Source: Bacillota bacterium
GTDB lineage: Bacteria > Bacillota > Clostridia > Christensenellales > Aristaeellaceae
Direction of reading: 5' to 3'
Assembly: GCA_023409955.1 (NCBI GenBank)
Contig: JAEYQQ010000027.1
Span: forward strand, 1-14,113
DNA length: 14,113 bases
The stretch's first letter is position 1. Each line of letters starts with the position of its first letter. This document shows, one piece after another, positions 6,020 to 11,931 of the stretch. A model generated the notes under the pieces. That model worked only from the letters and a program-made list of their open reading frames with translations, was not told the DNA's origin and did not search any database. The translations under genes and the position numbers were made by a program.

Positions 6020-8221
6020 TCAGAAACGCTCGTGGAAGGTGCGATGGAGCACATCCAGTTGCTGTTCCCGTGTCAGTTTGATAAAGTTTACCGCATAACC
6101 GCTAACACGGATGGTGAGCTGCGGATATTTTTCAGGATGATCCATGGCGTCCATCAGTACATCCTTATTAAGCACATTGACATTGATGTGATGTCCCTTC
6201 TCACCGAAGAAACCATCCATCAGCTCCACTAGATTTGTGACCTTCAAGTCGGCTGTCTTGCCCAAGGCACCGGGAACAATGCTGAAGGTGTATGAAATTC
6301 CGTCTTCGGCATGGTCATAGGGAAGCTTGGCGACGCTCTTCATACTGGCAACGCAACCTTTTACATCGCGGCCATGCATGGGGTTTGCTCCAGGTGCAAA
6401 GGGCTCGCCATGTTTGCGACCGTCGGGGGTGGATCCGGTCTTCTTGCCATAAACAACGTTGGAGGTGATGGTCAATACCGACAAGGTAGGCATTGAATCA
6501 CGATAAGTGCGATGGGCACGCATTTTCGTCATGAAACTCTTAACTACATCGATGGCAATGGCGTCAGCTGTATTATCGTTGTTACCATACGTTGGGAAGT
6601 CGCCTTCGATCTCAAAGTCAACAGCAAGACCCGCCTCGTTACGAATGGTTTTAACCTTGGCATGGCGGATGGCTGAAAGGCTGTCTGCTACAACGCTCAG
6701 GCCAGCAATGCCGCCGGCCATGGTACGCAGAATTTCTTCGTCATGAAGCGCCATTTCAAGCCGCTCATAGCAGTATTTGTCGTGCATATAGTGGATGACG
6801 TTCAAGGTGTTGATATATAGCTTCGCAAGCCAATCACACATGGCGTCAAACTTTCTGTGAACCTCATCATAGTCCAGGTATTCTGATGTAATGGGCGCGG
6901 ATTCTGGGCCGACCTGCATGCCGCTGACCTCATCCTTAGCGCCGTTGATTGCGTAAAGCAGGGCTTTGGCAAGATTGGCACGAGCACCAAAGAATTGCAT
7001 CTGCTTGCCAATGCGCATAGCGGATACACAGCAGGCGATGCCGTAATCATCCCCGTATTTAGGCCGCATTATATCGTCGTTTTCATACTGAATAGAGGAA
7101 GTCTCAATGGAAACTTTGGCACAATAACGCTTGAAGCTATCCGGCAGGCGGGGGCTCCAAAGAACAGTCAGGTTAGGCTCTGGAGCAGGGCCCAGATTGG
7201 TAAGGGTATGCAAAAAGCGATAACTCATTTTGGTTACCATATGGCGTCCGTCAGAGCACATGCCGCCCAACACCTCAGTTACCCAGGTGGGGTCGCCGCT
7301 GAACAGTTGGTCATAGGAAGGGGTGCGAAGAAATCTGACTATGCGGAGCTTCATGACAAAATGATCAACAAACTCCTGGATTTCCTCTTCTGTAAAACGG
7401 CCGGACTTGAGGTCCTTTTCTGCATAGATATCCAAGAAGGTGGATACACGGCCAAGGCTCATGGCAGCGCCATTCTGTTCTTTGACAGCACCCAGGTAGG
7501 CCATATACAGCCACTGGATCGCCTCTTGCGTGTTCTCGGCAGGGCGGGATATATCAAAGCCGTAAGTGCCTGCCATTTCGGTCAGCTCCTGAAGTGCGCG
7601 AATTTGCTCACTCATTTCCTCTCGCTGACGGATGGCTGGGCTATCCATAAAATCAAAGACGTAAGCTTCCTTTGCCTTCTTTTTCTGTGCAATCAAAAAA
7701 GCCGTTCCATACAAGGGAACACGCCTGTAATCGCCAATGATACGGCCGCGGCCATAAGCATCAGGCAAGCCGGTAATGATACCGCTTTTGCGGGCACGCT
7801 TCATTTCATCTGTGTATACATCAAACACACCGTCATTATGTGTTTTGCGGTACTTGAAAATGTTTGCAATTTCATCGGGAAGTTTTCGGCCATAGGCTTC
7901 CAACTCCGTGTATATCAAGCGAATTCCACCAAAGGGCATAATGGCACGCTTTAATGGTGCATCAGTCTGAAGACCTGCAATTTTTTCAAGTTCCTTATGA
8001 ATATAGCCAGGCTTATGAGAGGTAATGGTGGATATAGTGTTTTCATCTATATCGTATACACCGCCTCTTGCGTTCTCTTCCCGCATAATGACAGACAGCT
8101 CGTCCCAAAGCTGTAAAGTAGCCTTGGTGGGTGGAGCTAAAAAGCTTTCATCCCCATCATAGGGGGTGTAGTTTGATACAATAAATTCCCGGGTGTTTAT
8201 CTCTCTTTCCAAATCAGTCAT
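6020..8221 (-). CDS. pflB: Formate C-acetyltransferase (pyruvate formate-lyase)
   Basis: Converts pyruvate and CoA to acetyl-CoA and formate, the main anaerobic route from pyruvate in many fermenters. The 733-aa protein has the adjacent catalytic cysteines Cys397-Cys398 (YGIACCVSAM) and the C-terminal glycyl-radical motif IRVSGYAVNF with radical Gly708, matching Cys418/Cys419 and Gly734 of the 760-aa E. coli enzyme. It is therefore true PFL rather than a diol dehydratase or other glycyl-radical paralogue, which lack the Cys pair. The start has GAGGAAG about eight bases upstream of the ATG. It is first in the pflBA operon, with a -10 at 8269-8274 and a Crp/Fnr-type site in the activating position, so expression should be anaerobic. 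The radical form would be cleaved by oxygen. Confidence 0.98.
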   Translation of the reverse strand: MTDLEREINTREFIVSNYTPYDGDESFLAPPTKATLQLWDELSVIMREENARGGVYDIDENTISTITSHKPGYIHKELEKIAGLQTDAPLKRAIMPFGGIRLIYTELEAYGRKLPDEIANIFKYRKTHNDGVFDVYTDEMKRARKSGIITGLPDAYGRGRIIGDYRRVPLYGTAFLIAQKKKAKEAYVFDFMDSPAIRQREEMSEQIRALQELTEMAGTYGFDISRPAENTQEAIQWLYMAYLGAVKEQNGAAMSLGRVSTFLDIYAEKDLKSGRFTEEEIQEFVDHFVMKLRIVRFLRTPSYDQLFSGDPTWVTEVLGGMCSDGRHMVTKMSYRFLHTLTNLGPAPEPNLTVLWSPRLPDSFKRYCAKVSIETSSIQYENDDIMRPKYGDDYGIACCVSAMRIGKQMQFFGARANLAKALLYAINGAKDEVSGMQVGPESAPITSEYLDYDEVHRKFDAMCDWLAKLYINTLNVIHYMHDKYCYERLEMALHDEEILRTMAGGIAGLSVVADSLSAIRHAKVKTIRNEAGLAVDFEIEGDFPTYGNNDNTADAIAIDVVKSFMTKMRAHRTYRDSMPTLSVLTITSNVVYGKKTGSTPDGRKHGEPFAPGANPMHGRDVKGCVASMKSVAKLPYDHAEDGISYTFSIVPGALGKTADLKVTNLVELMDGFFGEKGHHINVNVLNKDVLMDAMDHPEKYPQLTIRVSGYAVNFIKLTREQQLDVLHRTFHERF

Positions 8222-8247
8222 CTTTACGCTTCCTCTTTTCTACATCT

Positions 8248-8274
8248 GACATGTACAGTCGCCATACTATTATA
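8248..8274. repeat. 27-bp imperfect direct repeat, copy A (pflB side)
   Basis: Shares GACATG-N4-GTCGCCATA with copy B at 8326-8352, exactly 78 bp away, plus a partly similar AT-rich tail. Copy A covers the pflB -10 and predicted start. Its dyad is degenerate (GAC-N7-GTC). Confidence 0.6.
8269..8274 (-). promoter_or_regulatory. -10 element of the pflBA promoter
   Basis: Perfect TATAAT on the minus strand. The hexamer 17 bases upstream (CAGCAT) does not resemble a -35, as is usual for promoters that need a class II activator. The predicted start is near 8262, giving a leader of about 41 nt before pflB. Confidence 0.75.
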
Positions 8275-8295
8275 AGCCTGCTTGTTGGGTCATGC

Positions 8296-8311
8296 TGTGA
8301 TGAAAATCACA
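8296..8311. promoter_or_regulatory. Crp/Fnr-type binding site (TGTGA-N6-TCACA)
   Basis: A perfect palindrome with both half-sites matching the CRP / Bacillus-type Fnr consensus. Its centre (8303.5) is 41.5 bp upstream of the predicted pflB start and 56.5 bp upstream of the predicted start of the regulator gene. The first is the canonical class II activation position. The likely ligand is the protein encoded at 8378-9103. Confidence 0.88.
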
Positions 8312-8323
8312 TTTAACCGTTTC

Positions 8324-8353
8324 TTGACATGCCATGTCGCCATATAGTATAAC
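8324..8353 (+). promoter_or_regulatory. Promoter of the Crp/Fnr-family regulator gene
   Basis: Perfect -35 TTGACA (8324-8329), an 18-base spacer and -10 TATAAC (8348-8353). The predicted start near 8360 falls after the ATG at 8354, so translation must begin at the second in-frame ATG (8378). Confidence 0.72.
8326..8352. repeat. 27-bp imperfect direct repeat, copy B, with a 13-bp dyad
   Basis: This second copy of GACATG-N4-GTCGCCATA begins with a perfect inverted repeat, GACATG-C-CATGTC (8326-8338). The dyad lies over the -35 of the regulator's promoter, a typical repressor position. It is unlike the TGTGA site, so it would be for a different protein if it is an operator at all. Confidence 0.55.
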
Positions 8354-8377
8354 ATGAAAAGAAAGGATGGTCATCTC

Positions 8378-9103
8378 ATGAATTGCACCATAAATTGCGT
8401 TGATTGTCTGAATGAATTGTGCATGCACAGGGTGCCGCTTTTCTCAACTTTAACATATGATGAACTTAAAAATGTAGCGGACCGCATGGTTTGCTGTGTA
8501 TATGAAAAAGGTGAAACACTTTTTTCGGCAAGCGATACGCCCAGGTCTGTTACCGTTATACTTGAAGGCAACGTAAAGATATATACCTTATCCAGCGACG
8601 GCCGTGAGAAGATACTGTCTGTTCTTTCAGCGGATGACTATTTTGGGGAATTGCATTTATTTGGTGATGAGCCAGCTTCATGCTCAGCAGAAGCGCTTGA
8701 ACGTGTGAAAACCTGCTCATTCAAAAGAGAAGATTTCTCTAAATTAATGATGGACCATCCGCAGATGGCTGTAAAGTTGGTGGAGGAACTAGGTAAGCGC
8801 GTTGTTCACTTGGAACGCGTGCTGCAAAACGCTGCATCTGGCCGTGTAGACTTGAGAATCGCCGCACTGCTGTTGGAATTTTCAAAAAAGTATTCGGAAA
8901 ATGGGCCAGATGGACGGGAGGTTCTGCTGCCTTTAAGCAGGGAAGGCATGGCAAACTACCTTGGCATTGCAAGGGAGACCCTAAGCCGTAAGCTGAAGCA
9001 GATGGAAGATAACGGCCTAATTGCGGCAGTTGGAAACAAGCGCTTGCGTATTGTAAAGCCGGAGTTGCTTGACAAAATGGCATTGGGTGACTATGAGGAT
9101 TAA
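8378..9103 (+). CDS. Crp/Fnr-family transcriptional regulator with N-terminal Cys cluster
   Basis: The 241-aa protein has a cyclic-nucleotide-binding-fold domain (about residues 20-130), a long dimer helix and a C-terminal winged helix-turn-helix (about 187-235). Near the N-terminus four cysteines (3, 7, 10, 15; C-x3-C-x2-C-x4-C) resemble [4Fe-4S] ligands of oxygen-sensing Fnr proteins. The recognition helix reads IARETLSRKLKQ. Arg199-Glu200 and Arg204 match the CRP residues that read TGTGA, agreeing with the site at 8296-8311. I choose ATG 8378 (AAAGGA ten bases upstream) over ATG 8354, which lies before the predicted transcript start and lacks a ribosome binding site. It is transcribed away from pflBA and probably activates it without oxygen. 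CO or nitrosative-stress sensing are alternatives. Confidence 0.93.
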   Translation: MNCTINCVDCLNELCMHRVPLFSTLTYDELKNVADRMVCCVYEKGETLFSASDTPRSVTVILEGNVKIYTLSSDGREKILSVLSADDYFGELHLFGDEPASCSAEALERVKTCSFKREDFSKLMMDHPQMAVKLVEELGKRVVHLERVLQNAASGRVDLRIAALLLEFSKKYSENGPDGREVLLPLSREGMANYLGIARETLSRKLKQMEDNGLIAAVGNKRLRIVKPELLDKMALGDYED

Positions 9104-9128
9104 GCCGGTTGATTTGAAGTAATGACGC

Positions 9129-9953
9129 TTATAAATCAATTATTGTATTGTCCTTGGTAAATTGAATATCATACTGCGGATAACACAAGCGGGCAGCTTG
9201 GTTCAGCTCATCTACAGTGCTGTCAAAGCTTTCTTCAATGTGCATGATATAGATTTTTTTCGCATTCATTTCATGTGCATGGGACAGCATCGTTTCAAAG
9301 CTGTCTTCCGTATCGGCAAAATCTGTGCCGTGTCCAATCCGGTTATCCTCAAACCAAAGGCAATGGGCTATGAGAACATCAATATCATTGAGCATATGGG
9401 GCACATGAAGGCCGTTATACTCACATGGAGCATAAACGGCTTTCTTTTTGCTTTGGGTATCTGTAAGCTTAAAAAAGTACCCACGTGTCTTTTCAATGAA
9501 ATAAGGGGTAATGCTAAGGTGTCCGAAGTGTATGGGGATATCGGCTTCGAACCAATGAAGCTGGACGATGTTTTGGCTTTCGTAATATTTCAGCATATTT
9601 CCGCAGCCGAAGCGTGACAACAGTTCAAACTGCTCTTTGGCGATATAAACGTTTATTGGCATTGTATCTGGCCGACGCTTGGTGATTTGCTCGATGATAC
9701 GCATCCCTTGTGTATGGTCAGGGTGCCAATGCGTATATATGATGTGCTGTACGGAATCAATGTTATTACGCAGCAATTGGAAGCGGATCTCTTCCGGCGT
9801 ATCGAACAGAATGCTCTGACCGTATACATACATGGAGGGACCAGTCTGCCAAGTTTCCTCCTTTTCTGATCGTGCTTGAGAGCATAAGGTGCACGGACAG
9901 CAGGGGCGGGGGATGGGCAGAACACCGCCTGAACCGAGTATATTGATATTCAT
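9129..9953 (-). CDS. PhnP-like metallo-beta-lactamase-fold hydrolase
   Basis: The 274-aa cytoplasmic hydrolase has the motif THWHPDH (74-80), giving His75, His77, Asp79 and His80 as dinuclear metal ligands, with His238 (IMHIEE) as a likely C-terminal ligand. An N-terminal C-x-C-x2-C (Cys19, Cys21, Cys24) has the spacing of the structural zinc site of E. coli PhnP, phosphoribosyl 1,2-cyclic phosphate phosphodiesterase. No phosphonate (phn) genes are near, so the substrate is open; a cyclic phosphodiester is reasonable. Where PhnP has a metal-bridging Asp, this protein reads YAPCEYNGL, suggesting Cys177 there. I choose the ATG at 9953, with AAAGGA about eight bases upstream, over the GTG at 9959. 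It is single-gene, convergent with the regulator, with its own promoter. Confidence 0.85.
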   Translation of the reverse strand: MNINILGSGGVLPIPRPCCPCTLCSQARSEKEETWQTGPSMYVYGQSILFDTPEEIRFQLLRNNIDSVQHIIYTHWHPDHTQGMRIIEQITKRRPDTMPINVYIAKEQFELLSRFGCGNMLKYYESQNIVQLHWFEADIPIHFGHLSITPYFIEKTRGYFFKLTDTQSKKKAVYAPCEYNGLHVPHMLNDIDVLIAHCLWFEDNRIGHGTDFADTEDSFETMLSHAHEMNAKKIYIMHIEESFDSTVDELNQAARLCYPQYDIQFTKDNTIIDL

Positions 9954-9992
9954 ATACACTTTCCTTTCAATAAAATTAAATGAAATAGGTCA

Positions 9993-10021
9993 AGTATAAA
10001 GGCAATAGCGGTTGTTATCAA
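9993..10021 (-). promoter_or_regulatory. Sigma-A promoter of the PhnP-like hydrolase gene
   Basis: On the minus strand, -35 TTGATA (10016-10021), a 17-base spacer and -10 TATACT (9993-9998). The predicted start near 9986 gives a leader of about 33 nt. Confidence 0.78.
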
Positions 10022-10047
10022 TACGCTTGATATAAAAAGTATACAGA

Positions 10048-10079
10048 AAAATACCCCTTGCATATGCAAGGGGTATTTT
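10048..10079. terminator. Bidirectional terminator, 32-bp perfect palindrome
   Basis: Perfectly self-complementary about the point between 10063 and 10064, with ATACCCCTTGC arms and A/T-runs at both outer ends (five T on the minus strand, four on the plus strand). It ends the AbrB-family transcript on the minus strand and insulates the promoter of the hydrolase gene. Confidence 0.9.
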
Positions 10080-10166
10080 CACCTGTCAGGAACCATAGAA
10101 TGGATTGTTAATCTGTTTCCTTGCTTTCTGACAGGTGGCTTTTCCCATAGACGGGAGCGGAGTGCA

Positions 10167-10409
10167 TCAGCCCTTCTTGAGATCTTCAAGGCATGCTTTG
10201 CAAACCAGCTTACCTTTGTACAGGATGACATCACGCGCATCATTGCAGAAGATACAGGCTGGATGATACTTCTTGAGGATGATCTGATCACCGTCGACGA
10301 AGATCTCCAGTGTGTCTTTGATGGCGATGTCCATTGTCCTGCGCAACTCGATGGGAATGACAATTCGACCAAGTTCGTCAAGTTTACGGACGACACCAGT
10401 GGACTTCAT
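10167..10409 (-). CDS. AbrB/SpoVT-family transcriptional regulator with Cys4 tail
   Basis: An 80-aa DNA-binding protein of the AbrB transition-state family. Residues 1-48 (STGVVRKLDELGRIVIPIELRR, then a beta-rich stretch) form the swapped-hairpin DNA-binding domain. Residues 50-73 carry Cys52-x2-Cys55 and Cys70-x2-Cys73, a small zinc-ribbon-like tail common in clostridial AbrB-like proteins; zinc binding is inferred. Such proteins bind AT-rich promoter DNA as dimers or tetramers and usually repress post-exponential or sporulation genes, often their own. AAAGGAGGG precedes the ATG. It is divergent from the spore-maturation genes spmA-spmB and has a near-consensus promoter with an inverted repeat across it. 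It could equally be called Abh-like; the target genes are unknown. Confidence 0.93.
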   Translation of the reverse strand: MKSTGVVRKLDELGRIVIPIELRRTMDIAIKDTLEIFVDGDQIILKKYHPACIFCNDARDVILYKGKLVCKACLEDLKKG

Positions 10410-10456
10410 GGAATCCCTCCTTTCCCAAAGTCCGGTATTAATGGGGAACTAACAAT

Positions 10457-10485
10457 ATTCTAACTGGTATGTATTATACTGTCAA
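10457..10485 (-). promoter_or_regulatory. Sigma-A promoter of the AbrB-family gene
   Basis: On the minus strand, -35 TTGACA (10480-10485, perfect), a 17-base spacer and -10 TAGAAT (10457-10462). The predicted start near 10450 gives a leader of about 40 nt with AAAGGAGGG. Confidence 0.82.
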
Positions 10486-10490
10486 TACCA
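10465..10490. repeat. Inverted repeat across the AbrB-family promoter
   Basis: TGGTAT (10465-10470) and ATACCA (10485-10490) are perfect inverted arms separated by 14 AT-rich bases. One arm lies in the spacer and the other touches the -35 of the AbrB-gene promoter, also upstream of spmA. The position suits an operator, possibly for autoregulation. Confidence 0.4.
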
Positions 10491-10541
10491 TTTTCAGGAT
10501 TTTTTGCGAAATGTCAACACAATAAAGAATGAGGGTGTATT

Positions 10542-11135
10542 TTGTTGATGAATGTCATATGGGGCGCAATGATAGTCCTGGCCTTGCTTTTTGGGCTTTC
10601 TACAGGTATGGTTGAACAATTGAATGATTCAATGATTCAAGGTGCTGTTGAAGCAGTTTCGCTGGTCATAAAGATGTCAGGAGGCTTTGCTCTTTGGTGT
10701 GGACTAATGGAAGTATTAAAGCAAATGGGAGCAGTGGAAATGTTGATGAAATTGCTCAATCCTGTTCTGAAACGGCTGTTTCCTGACGTAAAACAAAAGG
10801 AGACTATAAGAAGCATTACTATGAACCTGTCTGCCAATATGCTGGGCCTTGGCAATGCTGCAACGCCTATGGGAATAAAGGCAATGGAGCAGCTTTCTCA
10901 AGAAAATTATGGATTGGAGACTGCCAGCCGAGCCATGTGTATGTTTCTTGTACTTAATGCATCCAGTGTTCAGCTTTTTCCAAGTACAGTCATAACCATG
11001 CGAATGGTAATGGGATCTGCAAATCCTGGGGCGGTAATTTTACCGACATTGGTTGCGACGGCTGCATCGGCTGTTACGGGCATTCTGTGTTGCTTGATGA
11101 TGCAAAAATGGAGGAAGGAAAAAGTACATGGATAA
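10542..11135 (+). CDS. spmA: Spore maturation protein A (nucleoside recognition domain)
   Basis: A 197-aa integral membrane protein of the nucleoside-recognition/Gate family; the length is like that of B. subtilis SpmA (about 196). The conserved motif NLSANMLGLGNAATPMG lies near residues 90-110 and NASSVQLFPSTV near 138-150. In B. subtilis SpmA and SpmB are needed for spore core dehydration and heat resistance. Start is uncertain: TTG at 10542, TTG at 10545 and ATG at 10548 are consecutive in frame. GAGGG at 10531-10535 suits the first by spacing, while the family N-terminus (MNVIW-like) fits any. It overlaps spmB by eight bases. I could not assign a sporulation-sigma promoter. Confidence 0.93.
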   Translation: MLMNVIWGAMIVLALLFGLSTGMVEQLNDSMIQGAVEAVSLVIKMSGGFALWCGLMEVLKQMGAVEMLMKLLNPVLKRLFPDVKQKETIRSITMNLSANMLGLGNAATPMGIKAMEQLSQENYGLETASRAMCMFLVLNASSVQLFPSTVITMRMVMGSANPGAVILPTLVATAASAVTGILCCLMMQKWRKEKVHG

Positions 11136-11628
11136 ATGGTTTCTTCCTGGGCTAATCCTGGTAATCGTTGGAGGAGGCTTTGTAAAAGGTGTACCCGTAT
11201 ATGAAGCATTTGTAAAAGGGGCAAAAGAAGGCCTGAAAACTGCAGCAACGATACTGCCATACATGATTGCCATGTTATCAGCCATAATATTGATGCAGCG
11301 TTCAGGATTCCTTAGCGCATTGACGCAGCTGATGACGCCGGTTTTCTCTTTGCTAGGCATTCCGCAAAGCGTTGCACCGCTGATGCTGCTGCGCCCATTC
11401 AGCGGTTCTGCATCCCTGGCGATGCTTCAGCATATACTGGAGACCCAAGGGGCCGATTCCAGAGCTGGCTTAATTGCCTGTACGTTAATGGGTTCTACCG
11501 AAACGATCTTTTATACCTGCGGCCTGTATTTGGGGGCGGCAGGCGTCAAAAAAAGCAAACATGCCATACCGGCAGCATTAGCGGCATGGCTGGTAGGCAG
11601 CGTTGCTGCCGGATTGCTTTTTCAATGA
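11128..11628 (+). CDS. spmB: Spore maturation protein B
   Basis: A 166-aa membrane protein, partner of SpmA and from the same Gate/nucleoside-recognition family, slightly shorter than B. subtilis SpmB (about 178). Recognisable segments are KGAKEGLKTAATILPYMIAM near residues 30-50, LLRPFSGSASLAM near 85-98 and MGSTETIFYTCGLYLGAAG near 115-135, typical of SpmB. AGGAAGGA lies about eight bases before its ATG and the gene overlaps spmA by eight bases, so translation is coupled. The pair marks the organism as a spore former or a recent descendant of one. metG transcription starts 58 bases downstream from its own promoter. Confidence 0.94.
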   Translation: MDKWFLPGLILVIVGGGFVKGVPVYEAFVKGAKEGLKTAATILPYMIAMLSAIILMQRSGFLSALTQLMTPVFSLLGIPQSVAPLMLLRPFSGSASLAMLQHILETQGADSRAGLIACTLMGSTETIFYTCGLYLGAAGVKKSKHAIPAALAAWLVGSVAAGLLFQ

Positions 11629-11650
11629 CCCGATTACATTAGACAGGGGA

Positions 11651-11679
11651 TTGACTTTTCCTATCTGCATTCATATAAT
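11651..11679 (+). promoter_or_regulatory. Sigma-A promoter of the T-box-metG unit
   Basis: -35 TTGACT (11651-11656), a 17-base spacer and a perfect -10 TATAAT (11674-11679). The predicted start is near 11686. Confidence 0.88.
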
Positions 11680-11685
11680 GATTTT

Positions 11686-11907
11686 GTTGTAAACACATGC
11701 CATGAAGGGAAGAGTACCGATCCCCAAACGTTAAGAGAGCCGTGCAAGGTGAGAGACGGCCGCGTAAGGAGCGGGAACATGGCCCCGGAGCATCAATGCC
11801 CAAATCAAGTAAGCATTGTCGGGTCGCGCCGATATCCGCAGATAAAGCTACAAATCAGGGTGGTACCGCGGGTTTTTCCCGCCCCTTTTTCACGGGGCGG
11901 TTTTTTT
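11686..11907 (+). promoter_or_regulatory. T-box riboswitch, methionine specific
   Basis: Controls metG by sensing uncharged tRNA-Met. Stem I shows AGTA at 11713-11716 opposite GAAC-ATG, the distal AGAGAG (11734-11739) and GGTG (11748-11751) motifs, and the specifier codon ATG at 11779-11781, which pairs with the CAU anticodon. A 6-bp stem follows (CAATGC 11794-11799 with GCATTG 11813-11818), then TCGG/CCGA (11819-11832). The T-box sequence AGGGTGGTACCGCG is at 11857-11870; its TGGT would pair with the ACCA end of uncharged tRNA-Met. The terminator at 11879-11907 is the alternative to the antiterminator. When methionyl-tRNA runs low, readthrough into metG should rise. Confidence 0.95.
11879..11907 (+). 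terminator. Regulated terminator of the metG T-box
   Basis: CCGCCCC (11879-11885) pairs with GGGGCGG (11894-11900) around an 8-nt loop, followed by seven T (11901-11907). It forms when tRNA-Met is charged. Confidence 0.93.
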
Positions 11908-11931
11908 GTGGAAAGATAAGGAGGAGTATTT

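Noticed and set aside
5986..6054. N-terminal extension of pflA upstream of ATG 5985
   Set aside because: It would overlap the end of pflB, is unlike PflA N-termini, and the ATG at 5985 has its own ribosome binding site and aligns with the E. coli start.
6995..7954. Long plus-strand ORF of 319 codons inside pflB
   Set aside because: It lies wholly antisense to the strongly conserved pflB coding frame and resembles no family; it is a shadow of the pflB codon pattern.
9109..9139. TTGATTT/AAATCAA inverted repeat between the regulator and hydrolase genes as a bidirectional terminator
   Set aside because: The stem is only seven AT-rich pairs with a 17-base loop and no T-run, too weak to call.
11596..11622. 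Hairpin GGCAGC-GTT-GCTGCC near the end of spmB followed by five T, as a terminator
   Set aside because: The T-run begins seven bases after the stem and the hairpin lies inside conserved spmB coding sequence; it may be weakly active but is not supported enough to list.
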